From NCBI RefSeq assembly GCF_019802045.1, contig NZ_JAHVHU010000004.1, positions 62,001-126,000 on the forward strand: a DNA stretch of 64,000 bases, read 5' to 3'. The stretch is from Membranihabitans marinus (GTDB taxonomy: Bacteria > Bacteroidota > Bacteroidia > Chitinophagales > Saprospiraceae). Numbering within the stretch: position 1 is the first letter of the stretch; every line of letters begins with the position of its first letter. A model generated the notes under the pieces. That model had not been told where the DNA came from. It ran no database searches and saw nothing but the letters and a program-made list of their open reading frames with translations. The translations under genes and the position numbers were made by a program. Shown one piece after another: positions 55,229 to 62,307 of the stretch.

Positions 55229-56275
55229 TCAGACATAGGTAGCTAGTGGGATCTTTAGTTCACTAGATAGATTTTGCAGATCTTCCCACAGCTGATCCAG
55301 TTTTTCTTTATCGGTAGAATTGAGTTCAGGTGTGTTTTTGCGTGTATTGATGGTCAGGTCAAGCCCACGTAAATTCATGAAATACTTGGCTGCCCGGGGG
55401 TATTTATTACCAATGACGCGATCATTGGCTAAAATAAACGCATTGGCTTTTTGCACCGACCTTAAGACTTTTCGTTTTCGTCCTTTCGCCCATAGATAGG
55501 AAAACAGCTCCGGATAAAAGTTACCTGCTATACATGATATACCTGCACCTCCATGTCGGATGGAGTCCAATACATCCGGTGAGTGCGCATTGTAAATGCC
55601 CAGAGCAGAATCACCGGCTTTTATAATTTTATTTTGGACGACCGCGGCTTCACATGAAGTGTCTTTAAAGTATAAAAAACGATCGGTACTTTGCAATGTA
55701 CTCACCATGTCGGGGCTAATCAGCCGATGATAAGGTCCCGGACACTCATAGATCCCTAAAGCTATGTCAGCTGTCTGGTTTAGGATGTTTTCAAATGATT
55801 TCATTAAGTCAGCTTCGGATGCTGATTTTTTTACCATCATGGATGGGATCAAAACAACCGCTTCTACGCCGGTGTCTGCCACTTGTTTAATAAATTCTAT
55901 ATTACCGTTGTCCGTATCTGAAAATGTTCCGGTAGACACCACTGGAAGGGACGTATTCTCAACCACAAACCGGGTCAGATCAAGACGCTCCTGTGAACTA
56001 AGCTGATACATTTCACTGGAACCGCAGTTGGCAAACAATCCGGTAGAACCAGCATCTTCATACCAGGTTATTAATCGTTTTAACCCTGGATAGTCTATAT
56101 CAAGTTTATTTGTATAAGGGGTCATCATCACCGGCCAGAACCCGCCGGGCAATTTTTTTTCTTTGCCGCTAATTTCTGGAAGTAGGTGCAGTCCGCCGGC
56201 CATTCCAATACTTCCAAATGAATACACCAGGCTTCTTTTGATAAATCCTCTTCTTCCTAATTCTGTTTTAATCAT
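55229..56275 (-). CDS. Tat-exported DapA/NAL-family aldolase-like protein
   Basis: The 348-residue protein starts with a twin-arginine signal (GRRGFIKRS, then a hydrophobic run with SFGSIGMAGG) and continues with a dihydrodipicolinate-synthase/N-acetylneuraminate-lyase barrel. The Schiff-base lysine is Lys204 in FLYFKDTSCE, the proton-relay tyrosine Tyr176 in GIYECPGPYH, and the substrate loop is NCGSSEMYQLS (83-93). Family members cleave or form C-C bonds of pyruvate with an aldehyde, usually in the cytoplasm; here the fold is exported folded, which is unusual. It is the first gene of a minus-strand set with the large esterase-like gene. A sugar-acid or sialic-acid-like substrate is a guess. 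Confidence 0.82.
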   Translation of the reverse strand: MIKTELGRRGFIKRSLVYSFGSIGMAGGLHLLPEISGKEKKLPGGFWPVMMTPYTNKLDIDYPGLKRLITWYEDAGSTGLFANCGSSEMYQLSSQERLDLTRFVVENTSLPVVSTGTFSDTDNGNIEFIKQVADTGVEAVVLIPSMMVKKSASEADLMKSFENILNQTADIALGIYECPGPYHRLISPDMVSTLQSTDRFLYFKDTSCEAAVVQNKIIKAGDSALGIYNAHSPDVLDSIRHGGAGISCIAGNFYPELFSYLWAKGRKRKVLRSVQKANAFILANDRVIGNKYPRAAKYFMNLRGLDLTINTRKNTPELNSTDKEKLDQLWEDLQNLSSELKIPLATYV

Positions 56276-56410
56276 TTGTTGTGGTCTTTTAGTATCAACT
56301 TATGGCTTTATGAGCCGGATGTTAATTATCGTCAGTTGACGAATTATCTCATTACTCCATGGATGATTCGTCCTTCGAAAACGAATCGGCTCAGCATTCT
56401 ATTTACCAGG

Positions 56411-56584
56411 TTAACGGCCTGGAATAGTCTCCTGGCTTCCAAATAGTAAATTAGAGGAAATTCTGTTTCTGACAAATAAACGTTTTCCGACTTTTTCAAA
56501 CCCTACTTTTTCCAGTTTTTTGTTACCATCTATGGTTCCTCCAATTCCCTCGATGTTGGATTCTACAACATGGTGATAAATCAT
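56411..56584 (-). CDS. Short ORF, 57 residues, possibly a gene fragment
   Basis: An ATG at 56584 opens a frame to a TAA at 56411: MIYHHVVESNIEGIGGTIDG, then NKKLEKVGFEKVGKRLFVRN. An in-frame stop lies four codons upstream. The phrase ESNIEG followed by KLEKVGFEKVGKR recalls the C-terminal end of GNAT acetyltransferases (E/D-x-N ... LGFxxxGxR), so a truncated acetyltransferase is possible. No promoter or partner is seen. It may equally be chance. Confidence 0.3.
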   Translation of the reverse strand: MIYHHVVESNIEGIGGTIDGNKKLEKVGFEKVGKRLFVRNRISSNLLFGSQETIPGR

Positions 56585-56822
56585 TTCGAAGTCCTATTTT
56601 ATTTTTTCATCTCGGATAATGTCAGGAATATATGATTATACACGTATTGTAAATATAGATTAAAATTTTGTAAATAACCGGCTGAAATCTTGTGGAGAAA
56701 TGAAAAATACAGGGTTAGAATATTTTGAGGTTTAAGACTTTTAATTGGATTATTGATATAACCTCCGGTGATTATAATCACAATCCTGTCACATTCAATC
56801 TTCTATATAAAATATATATAGG

Positions 56823-56851
56823 GTATATGTATGAAGGTATGCTGCATTACT
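56823..56851. repeat. 29-nt repeat, copy B
   Basis: GTATATGTATGAAGGTATGC followed by TGCATTACT, matching 51631-51659 with 3 to 4 differences. Confidence 0.5.
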
Positions 56852-57016
56852 TGTCTTTTTGCCAGGGCGCATGACCGGTTCGAAAACCTTATTTGATATT
56901 CATAAAAGATAATATCGTATTATATCTCGCTGTGGACTATATTTTTTGGAGGTTGAGTCTTCTTCTTAACATAGACTTTGCCTCCATATCCATGCCCAAA
57001 AATTAGAATAGATAAA

Positions 57017-57109
57017 TATCCGGGTTTTAACCAGTAAAATTTGTGGTATGGAAATTGCCATTTTACACACCATTAAAAATATTGGAACCAACTGTTAAAA
57101 CCCCGGATA
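57017..57109. repeat. Nested inverted repeat, 93 nt
   Basis: Outer arms TATCCGGGTTTTAACCAGT (57017-57035) and ACTGTTAAAACCCCGGATA (57091-57109) pair apart from two single-base bulges. Inside, GTAAAAT (57034-57040) and ATTTTAC (57060-57066) form a second stem that includes GGTA/TGCC. Size and terminal symmetry would suit a miniature transposable element; position before the operon would suit a regulatory RNA structure. Confidence 0.6.
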
Positions 57110-57273
57110 AACAAAGATTTTTAAAGTTGGTCGTTAAATTATAAACTTATGTGGATATTCAAACAAAGAAATGTTATAAAACGAGATAAGGTTAGTTTTT
57201 GGAATCTGAAAGTTTGGGTTGATGCAAACCAGATAAAATTAAAATTTAGTAGTACAATCTTAAGATAATTTTT

Positions 57274-57281
57274 TATGTTTG
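57274..57281 (+). promoter_or_regulatory. Candidate promoter -7 box of the signalling operon
   Basis: TATGTTTG matches TAnnTTTG. Transcription from about 57288 would give a 20-nt leader to the ATG at 57309 and excludes the TTG at 57279 as start. The -33 match is poor. Confidence 0.45.
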
Positions 57282-57308
57282 ACCATCGGTAAATATGTTC
57301 CCTTTAAT

Positions 57309-58763
57309 ATGCAGCAAAAAAAAGTAACTCCTTGGGTTTCAAAGCTTACTTTAAGTTGGTTAAATTTCGATACGTTCCAGAATGAGATTCGCAATCTCAG
57401 GAAGGCTGTTTTTGTTGAAGAACAGGGAATCGGAGAATTCATGATTGACTCGCCTGGTGATCCCACAGGTTTGCACCTGGGGCTTTTTGATGGTGATCTT
57501 CTGGTAGCGTGTGTGAGTATATATCCTTACGAAAACAACCATGAATTTATTCGATCGACGGTCCAATTGGATTTTAATCAGCCATATGGTTTGCAATTTT
57601 CCCGAAGAGTAGAACTGGCAGCATATCGTTCTAAGAAACTATCCTCACTGATGCTGGCTCATGGAATGCACAGTACCTGTGAATATTTCCAACCAGATTG
57701 TGTTTTTGCCACTTTGGTAGATCGACACAAAGTTCTTCGTAATTTTTATATTTCAACGTACAAATTCAATAGATGTCTGGAGTTTTCGAATGATGAAGGA
57801 GACGGTTTGCTTCTAGTGATGGACAGACAAAGTACGATCGATGAGGTGGCCGAACAGCTAAAGGCGGAAAGCGTCAATTTATCCGAACGACTGGATATTG
57901 AGTTACCTGATCTAAATAAACATATTTCACAACACAGTTCTCTTGAAAAATATTGGAGTATAAAAGGTGATCTGGTGAACAGGTATCTAAGTCCACTTTC
58001 TCTTCAGGATGAATTACCACGATTGTCTGCACAGGCCAGGATGCTTTTTAAATCCCAAAAAGAGATTTGGGATGCCTTACTTGCAGAGTACAACGATCAT
58101 CAAACCATTCTGGATCTTGGGTGTGGCCCTGGAATTTATATGGCGCAGTTAAATAAACTAGATAAAATGAATGGGCGCCAATTAATGGGGATGGACATCA
58201 GTAATGAATTGATCACTTACGCCCGGTTTTCCCATTCAGACCTTGACTGGAAGATTGGCAGCGTATACAATACAAAGTTGGAATCAGACTCTGTAGATAT
58301 TATTCATTGTAGCTTTCTTTTTATCCATTTGATTAATCCACTCTGGGCTTTACAAGAGATTTATAGAATATTGGCACCAGGCGGGTTGTTGTATATCTCA
58401 GATGTCAATGATAGTACCTTTAAGGGACCGAAGCAGATCCAAGATTTGATTGAATCTCATAGTGAGATATATGAAGGTAATCGGGAAGTCATGTCGAGCA
58501 TCGAAGAATTGACGGACAAAGTAGGGCTAAAGCTTATCATGAATGACCGGTTGCTGGTCGATAATACGGGCACAGACCAAAGTGCCGAATTGGATGGCAG
58601 GCACTTCCGGTTGGGAAAATGGGCGATGTGGGCGATGTTTTCTTTTATGGGGCAACGAGAGGAAGTCCGGGAGCAATTTGAGCAAGCGGATGTTTATTAT
58701 TTTGATTATGACTCCACTATTTCCATAGAAATACACACCAAAATCTTTAAAAAGGAACAGTAA
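57309..58763 (+). CDS. GNAT-like / SAM-methyltransferase fusion
   Basis: I start at ATG 57309 (484 residues) because the candidate promoter box overlaps the TTG at 57279. Residues about 1-175 form a GNAT-type acyltransferase: NLRKAVFVEEQGIGEFMIDS with a downstream HLGLFDGDLLVACVSIYP and QFSRRVELAAYR. The usual CoA pyrophosphate loop R-x-x-G-x-G/A reads YRSKKLSS (106-113), without glycines, as in acyl-ACP-using AHL-synthase or FeeM-like enzymes. Residues about 225-400 are a class I methyltransferase: TILDLGCGPGIYM (motif I), MGMDIS, and LAPGGLLYISDVND. It leads the operon; its stop abuts the next start. An acyl-plus-methyl modification of a small molecule is the inference. Confidence 0.75.
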   Translation: MQQKKVTPWVSKLTLSWLNFDTFQNEIRNLRKAVFVEEQGIGEFMIDSPGDPTGLHLGLFDGDLLVACVSIYPYENNHEFIRSTVQLDFNQPYGLQFSRRVELAAYRSKKLSSLMLAHGMHSTCEYFQPDCVFATLVDRHKVLRNFYISTYKFNRCLEFSNDEGDGLLLVMDRQSTIDEVAEQLKAESVNLSERLDIELPDLNKHISQHSSLEKYWSIKGDLVNRYLSPLSLQDELPRLSAQARMLFKSQKEIWDALLAEYNDHQTILDLGCGPGIYMAQLNKLDKMNGRQLMGMDISNELITYARFSHSDLDWKIGSVYNTKLESDSVDIIHCSFLFIHLINPLWALQEIYRILAPGGLLYISDVNDSTFKGPKQIQDLIESHSEIYEGNREVMSSIEELTDKVGLKLIMNDRLLVDNTGTDQSAELDGRHFRLGKWAMWAMFSFMGQREEVREQFEQADVYYFDYDSTISIEIHTKIFKKEQ

Positions 58764-60317
58764 GTGCAAAAAGAAGAACCCAAAATGGATGTATTGCAGG
58801 AAGCCAGTCGCATGCTTTCTGAACCAAGCCGAAATACAAAGCGAAAAATATTGACGGGCTTTAACTTTGTCTTTATTCTTGCTTTGTTATTGCATTTGGT
58901 CATCCAGTTGGTGGAATTTGGTAGCTTGCCGGATCCGGCGCGCGATCTTGTTTTATTTCCAATTATTATATTGATCAATTCGATATCCGCTATTTATAAT
59001 GTTCCAATTTTGTTGGGGAGGCGAAAGTCTGTTCCATGGATGAATCGATTTTCTGCCTGGACTACGATTGGCATTTCCTTGTTGTTGGCGATCCTCATTG
59101 TTCACACGAATATCAATATTGCTACAAGTATTCTTATCGATTTCGGGTATTCAGTGATTATGATATTTATCGTAGGAACGGTGATTGGTCGCAAGGCAGC
59201 CATTGTATGGTTTGGTATAGCCACAGTAAGCCTGTTTGTTGCATATCAAAATGTGGGTGAAGATTTTGTCTATTATTTGATGACCAATGAAGAGGTCCAG
59301 GTATTTGAAGATTCTCTGGCAGCTGGCAATCAGGAAGCCATTGACCGGGTAGAAAAATTGAATGCACATAACCTCGCCCCCGTCCCGGTAAAACTTTTTG
59401 CAGCGATTTGGTTCATTTTTATGACCACACTTGTGCTTGCGGTTTATTTTGAGTCCAATATGATTTCTAAGGTTTTGGGTGCTATCCCGGCGGTAATACG
59501 AAGAATTTCGATAGCATCTGAAGAAAAGAACAAATTAGAGCACGAGAATATGAGGATGGGGATGGAGCTGGATGTGGCGCATCAAATTCAGAAAACTCTG
59601 TTACCCAAGCACGAAGAATGGGATGAGGTGAATTATCTGAACATTTCTGCGCGGATGGATCCGGCAAATGAAGTCGGTGGTGATTTTTATGAAGTTCTTC
59701 CTCAAGACGATCGTTCGGTCGTCGTGGCTATAGGAGACGTCACTGACCATGGTTTGCAATCAGGTCTGGTTATGCTGATGGTGCAAAGTACGATTCGTAC
59801 GATTTTGGATAAAGATGGTGATCAAACCACGCTAATGAATGCGATGAATAGAATCAATACCATCATGTACAGAAATATTCGAAATCGGATGCATGATTAC
59901 CGAAACCTGACCATGAGTCTGGCACACGTTACCAGGAATAGTGTCACGCTATGTGGTCAACATGAAAATCTTCTTCGCTACAATGCCCGCTCCGGATCAG
60001 TGGAAGTGATTCCAACCGATGACCTGGGAATTTACGTAGGATTGATCGAAGACATAAAACCACATGTTAGTGAACTGACGGTTGATTTTTTTGAAAACGA
60101 TGTGTTGCTTTTTTACACCGACGGACTGACCGAATCTGAGAATCAAAGCGGTCAGTTTTTCGGAGAAGACCGTTTAATTCAATTACTCAAACGGCATTCC
60201 ACGGAAGAAGCTAACGATATAGTTGAGATAATCTATGATGACGTTTATCAATTTATCGGAGACACACCAATACTGGATGATATTACCTTAATGATTATAA
60301 AAAATAAAAGCGTATGA
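58764..60317 (+). CDS. Membrane SpoIIE/RsbU-type PP2C serine phosphatase
   Basis: Start GTG at 58764 follows the previous stop directly (an ATG at 58785 is an alternative). The 517-residue protein has six predicted transmembrane helices (about 30-51, 62-80, 99-115, 120-140, 145-162, 208-229), a coiled linker, then a PP2C-like domain: AHQIQKTLLP (272-281), VGGDFYEV (304-311), IGDVTDHG (323-330), LLFYTDGLTESEN, and DDITLMIIK. The metal-binding aspartates are conserved. Such phosphatases dephosphorylate a STAS protein to free it. The membrane part probably senses a signal; the kinase and STAS genes follow in the same operon. Confidence 0.9.
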   Translation: MQKEEPKMDVLQEASRMLSEPSRNTKRKILTGFNFVFILALLLHLVIQLVEFGSLPDPARDLVLFPIIILINSISAIYNVPILLGRRKSVPWMNRFSAWTTIGISLLLAILIVHTNINIATSILIDFGYSVIMIFIVGTVIGRKAAIVWFGIATVSLFVAYQNVGEDFVYYLMTNEEVQVFEDSLAAGNQEAIDRVEKLNAHNLAPVPVKLFAAIWFIFMTTLVLAVYFESNMISKVLGAIPAVIRRISIASEEKNKLEHENMRMGMELDVAHQIQKTLLPKHEEWDEVNYLNISARMDPANEVGGDFYEVLPQDDRSVVVAIGDVTDHGLQSGLVMLMVQSTIRTILDKDGDQTTLMNAMNRINTIMYRNIRNRMHDYRNLTMSLAHVTRNSVTLCGQHENLLRYNARSGSVEVIPTDDLGIYVGLIEDIKPHVSELTVDFFENDVLLFYTDGLTESENQSGQFFGEDRLIQLLKRHSTEEANDIVEIIYDDVYQFIGDTPILDDITLMIIKNKSV

Positions 60318-60345
60318 AGCTCAAATATTCAAGCTCAAATTATTC
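60318..60345 (+). repeat. Short tandem repeat between phosphatase and kinase genes
   Basis: AGCTCAAATATTC (60318-60330) and AGCTCAAATTATTC (60332-60345) form two near-identical units in the only gap above 50 nt inside the operon's 5' part. A chance duplication is possible. Confidence 0.4.
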
Positions 60346-60370
60346 TCTAATTTTTCTAAAACTGTAATAT

Positions 60371-60922
60371 ATGCTTGTTGACACGATTGGAGATTTTGAT
60401 ATAATACCAGATTCGATGCCAGCTGAGGGCGACGTGTCACTGACCGTTCGACCGATCGATCTGATTGCATATTGGAGGAGGTGTGGGATTATGGCGGATT
60501 TTGCAGCCGCTTTTTATGCGTGTGCACATGATCAACCCAATGTAGAAGAAAACACTATTTCAACTATATTTAATGAGTTAATCGAAAACGCCACCAAATA
60601 TTCTGTGAAACGGAATGCCGAGGTGATGATACATATGATGTTATACGACACAGTATTGAAGATTGAGATAGTGAACCACACCCCTGAAGCACATTTTCAT
60701 AAACTTAAAAAACACCTGACCAAGCTGACCAAATCAGCCGATCTTGATGAGTTGTATATCCGGACCATGGCGGAAAAGTCAGAAAATGCTACGGACTCTG
60801 GTATAGGCTTATTACTTTTGATCAAGGACTATAAGTTGAAAATTGGTGCACAATTTAAGAAGTGCGAACAAACTGGGGATTGCAAAGTGATTATACAAAC
60901 CTATTACTACATTGAACAATAA
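60371..60922 (+). CDS. GHKL anti-sigma-type kinase (SiaB/Slr1658-like)
   Basis: The 183-residue protein has a GHKL ATPase core without a receiver or histidine: N box IFNELIENATKYS (67-77, with Asn68, Glu69, Asn73) and G box DSGIGLLLL (142-150). The strands between, VMIHMMLYDTVLKIEIVNH, fit the fold. The N-terminal part (1-60, including VRPIDLIAYWRRCG) resembles the DUF6272/SiaB family, in which the kinase phosphorylates a STAS partner. It sits between its expected phosphatase (53 nt upstream) and STAS partner (4 nt downstream). It is presumed to phosphorylate the STAS serine. Confidence 0.75.
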   Translation: MLVDTIGDFDIIPDSMPAEGDVSLTVRPIDLIAYWRRCGIMADFAAAFYACAHDQPNVEENTISTIFNELIENATKYSVKRNAEVMIHMMLYDTVLKIEIVNHTPEAHFHKLKKHLTKLTKSADLDELYIRTMAEKSENATDSGIGLLLLIKDYKLKIGAQFKKCEQTGDCKVIIQTYYYIEQ

Positions 60923-60926
60923 AGAT

Positions 60927-61271
60927 ATGGATACTTTAAACGCAGGAGATGCAATAATAACTTATAATGAATCCGAATCCAAGATGGTATTCGAGGGTTC
61001 TATGCGATTAGCCAATATGAAAGAATATGACGTGGTGTCTTCGTTCTTAAGAAAATCTATTGATGACACAGACGATCCTGTTGTACTGGATCTGAGATTA
61101 CTTCAATTTCTTAATAGTTCCGGAATAACCACTTTGAGTCTTTTTATATTGAGCTGTAAAAAAGCCGGAAAGCCTCAGATAAAAGTGTTGGGAAGTGAGT
61201 CTATATCGTGGCAACAAAAGTCAATTTCAAATTTTAAAAAACTTTGGAACGACGTAGAAATCGTCATATAA
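60927..61271 (+). CDS. STAS-domain anti-sigma-factor antagonist-like protein
   Basis: I use the ATG at 60927, 4 nt after the kinase stop; an upstream TTG overlapping the kinase gene is less likely. The 114-residue protein has a STAS fold with strand VVLDLRLLQFLNSSGITTLS (52-71). Ser64/Ser65 in NSSGI occupy the position of the phosphorylated serine in SpoIIAA/RsbV-type (D-S/T-SG) switches. The protein ends with RLWNDVEIVI-like segment KKLWNDVEIVI. It is close to Slr1659-type regulators. Unphosphorylated, it would bind a partner; the cyclase encoded 9 nt downstream is the obvious local candidate, by analogy with SiaC activating SiaD. Confidence 0.8.
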   Translation: MDTLNAGDAIITYNESESKMVFEGSMRLANMKEYDVVSSFLRKSIDDTDDPVVLDLRLLQFLNSSGITTLSLFILSCKKAGKPQIKVLGSESISWQQKSISNFKKLWNDVEIVI

Positions 61272-61280
61272 ACCTGAACC

Positions 61281-62270
61281 GTGCTATCTAAGGATTCGCA
61301 AAATACTGATACTGAAAATGATACCACCTCCTGGGAAAGGGAAAGGAAAGGAATGGAGGAGGAAATTCATGATTTGAAAATTCTGTACGAAACGATTGCG
61401 GAACACAGCAGCGCGATAGAGAATGAACTTGATGATAAAAATAGAGAAGTTTCTGCCCTGATTCAACAGCTAAAAAAGTATCTTTCTCCACAACTGTATA
61501 AACTAATCGTGGGCAAACCCGGCAATATATCGCTGGACTACAGAAGAGAATTTTTGACAATATTTTTCTCAGATATCATGAATTTTACGGAGATATCTGA
61601 CCGTACTGATCCGGAGGTTTTGTCTGACATTCTCAATGAATACTTGAATGATATGGCACAGATCGCTCTGGCGCACGGTGGAACCGTTGATAAGTTTATG
61701 GGCGATGCAATCATGGTGTTTTTTGGTGCACCTGAACACACCGATGATAAAAACCATGCCCGAGATTGCTGTAAAATGGCCTTGGAAATGCAGCAAAAAA
61801 TTCGTCACATAGACCACGAATGGATGCAACGCGGAATACCTCAGGGACTGAAAGTACGAATGGGGATCCACAGTGGGTATTGCACGGTCGGCAATTTCGG
61901 AGCCGAAAACAGAATGGATTACACCATTATCGGTGGTAATGTAAATATCGCAAGCCGGTTGGAATCATTAGCTACACCACAAAGTATATTTATCAGTTCC
62001 ATAACCCGGAATCTTTTGACAAATGACTTTATTGCCGAATTTGACCAAATGCTTCAGGTCAAGGGTATTCATTATCCGGTGGAAGTATTTCGTCTTTTGG
62101 GCCATCGAGAAGATGTCCATACGGTTGACAATCCGTACCTGGTAAAGCACAAAGACGGCTTTGTACTAAACGAAATTGAATTTGATCATAAAAAGACTTC
62201 TTCTGGTGAAATTAGCCGCATTAAAGAAGCTCTGCATAATGTGCTGTCTATTATTGATAAATCCCACTAA
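61281..62270 (+). CDS. Class III adenylate/guanylate cyclase
   Basis: Start is a GTG at 61281. The 329-residue soluble protein has an N-terminal charged coiled coil (about 18-68, GMEEEIHDLKILYETIAEHS), then a class III catalytic domain: FFSDIMNFTEIS (metal Asp98), VDKFMGDAIMVFFG (Lys138, Asp142), MDYTIIGGNVNIASRLE (Thr215, Asn222, Arg226). Lys138 with Thr215 is the combination usually seen for ATP over GTP, so cAMP is the likeliest product. No membrane or sensor domain is present, so input must come from a partner, plausibly the STAS protein via the coiled coil. The downstream effector binds cyclic nucleotide. Confidence 0.92.
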   Translation: MLSKDSQNTDTENDTTSWERERKGMEEEIHDLKILYETIAEHSSAIENELDDKNREVSALIQQLKKYLSPQLYKLIVGKPGNISLDYRREFLTIFFSDIMNFTEISDRTDPEVLSDILNEYLNDMAQIALAHGGTVDKFMGDAIMVFFGAPEHTDDKNHARDCCKMALEMQQKIRHIDHEWMQRGIPQGLKVRMGIHSGYCTVGNFGAENRMDYTIIGGNVNIASRLESLATPQSIFISSITRNLLTNDFIAEFDQMLQVKGIHYPVEVFRLLGHREDVHTVDNPYLVKHKDGFVLNEIEFDHKKTSSGEISRIKEALHNVLSIIDKSH

Positions 62271-62307
62271 ATTATTATTTTAAATAAAAATTACACATCT
62301 TTCAATA

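Larger units (their letters stand above)
56276..57308. other. Long intergenic region before the signalling operon
   Basis: About 1 kb between divergent genes. It contains a 57-codon minus-strand ORF (56411-56584), one copy of a 29-nt repeat (56823-56851), an imperfect inverted repeat with inner stems (57017-57109) and a candidate promoter box (57274-57281). Most of it is AT-rich and holds no supported gene. Confidence 0.55.

Noticed and set aside
56599-56781. 60-codon minus-strand open frame in the 1-kb interval
   Set aside because: AT-rich with Tyr/Leu/Asn bias typical of chance frames; no upstream signals.
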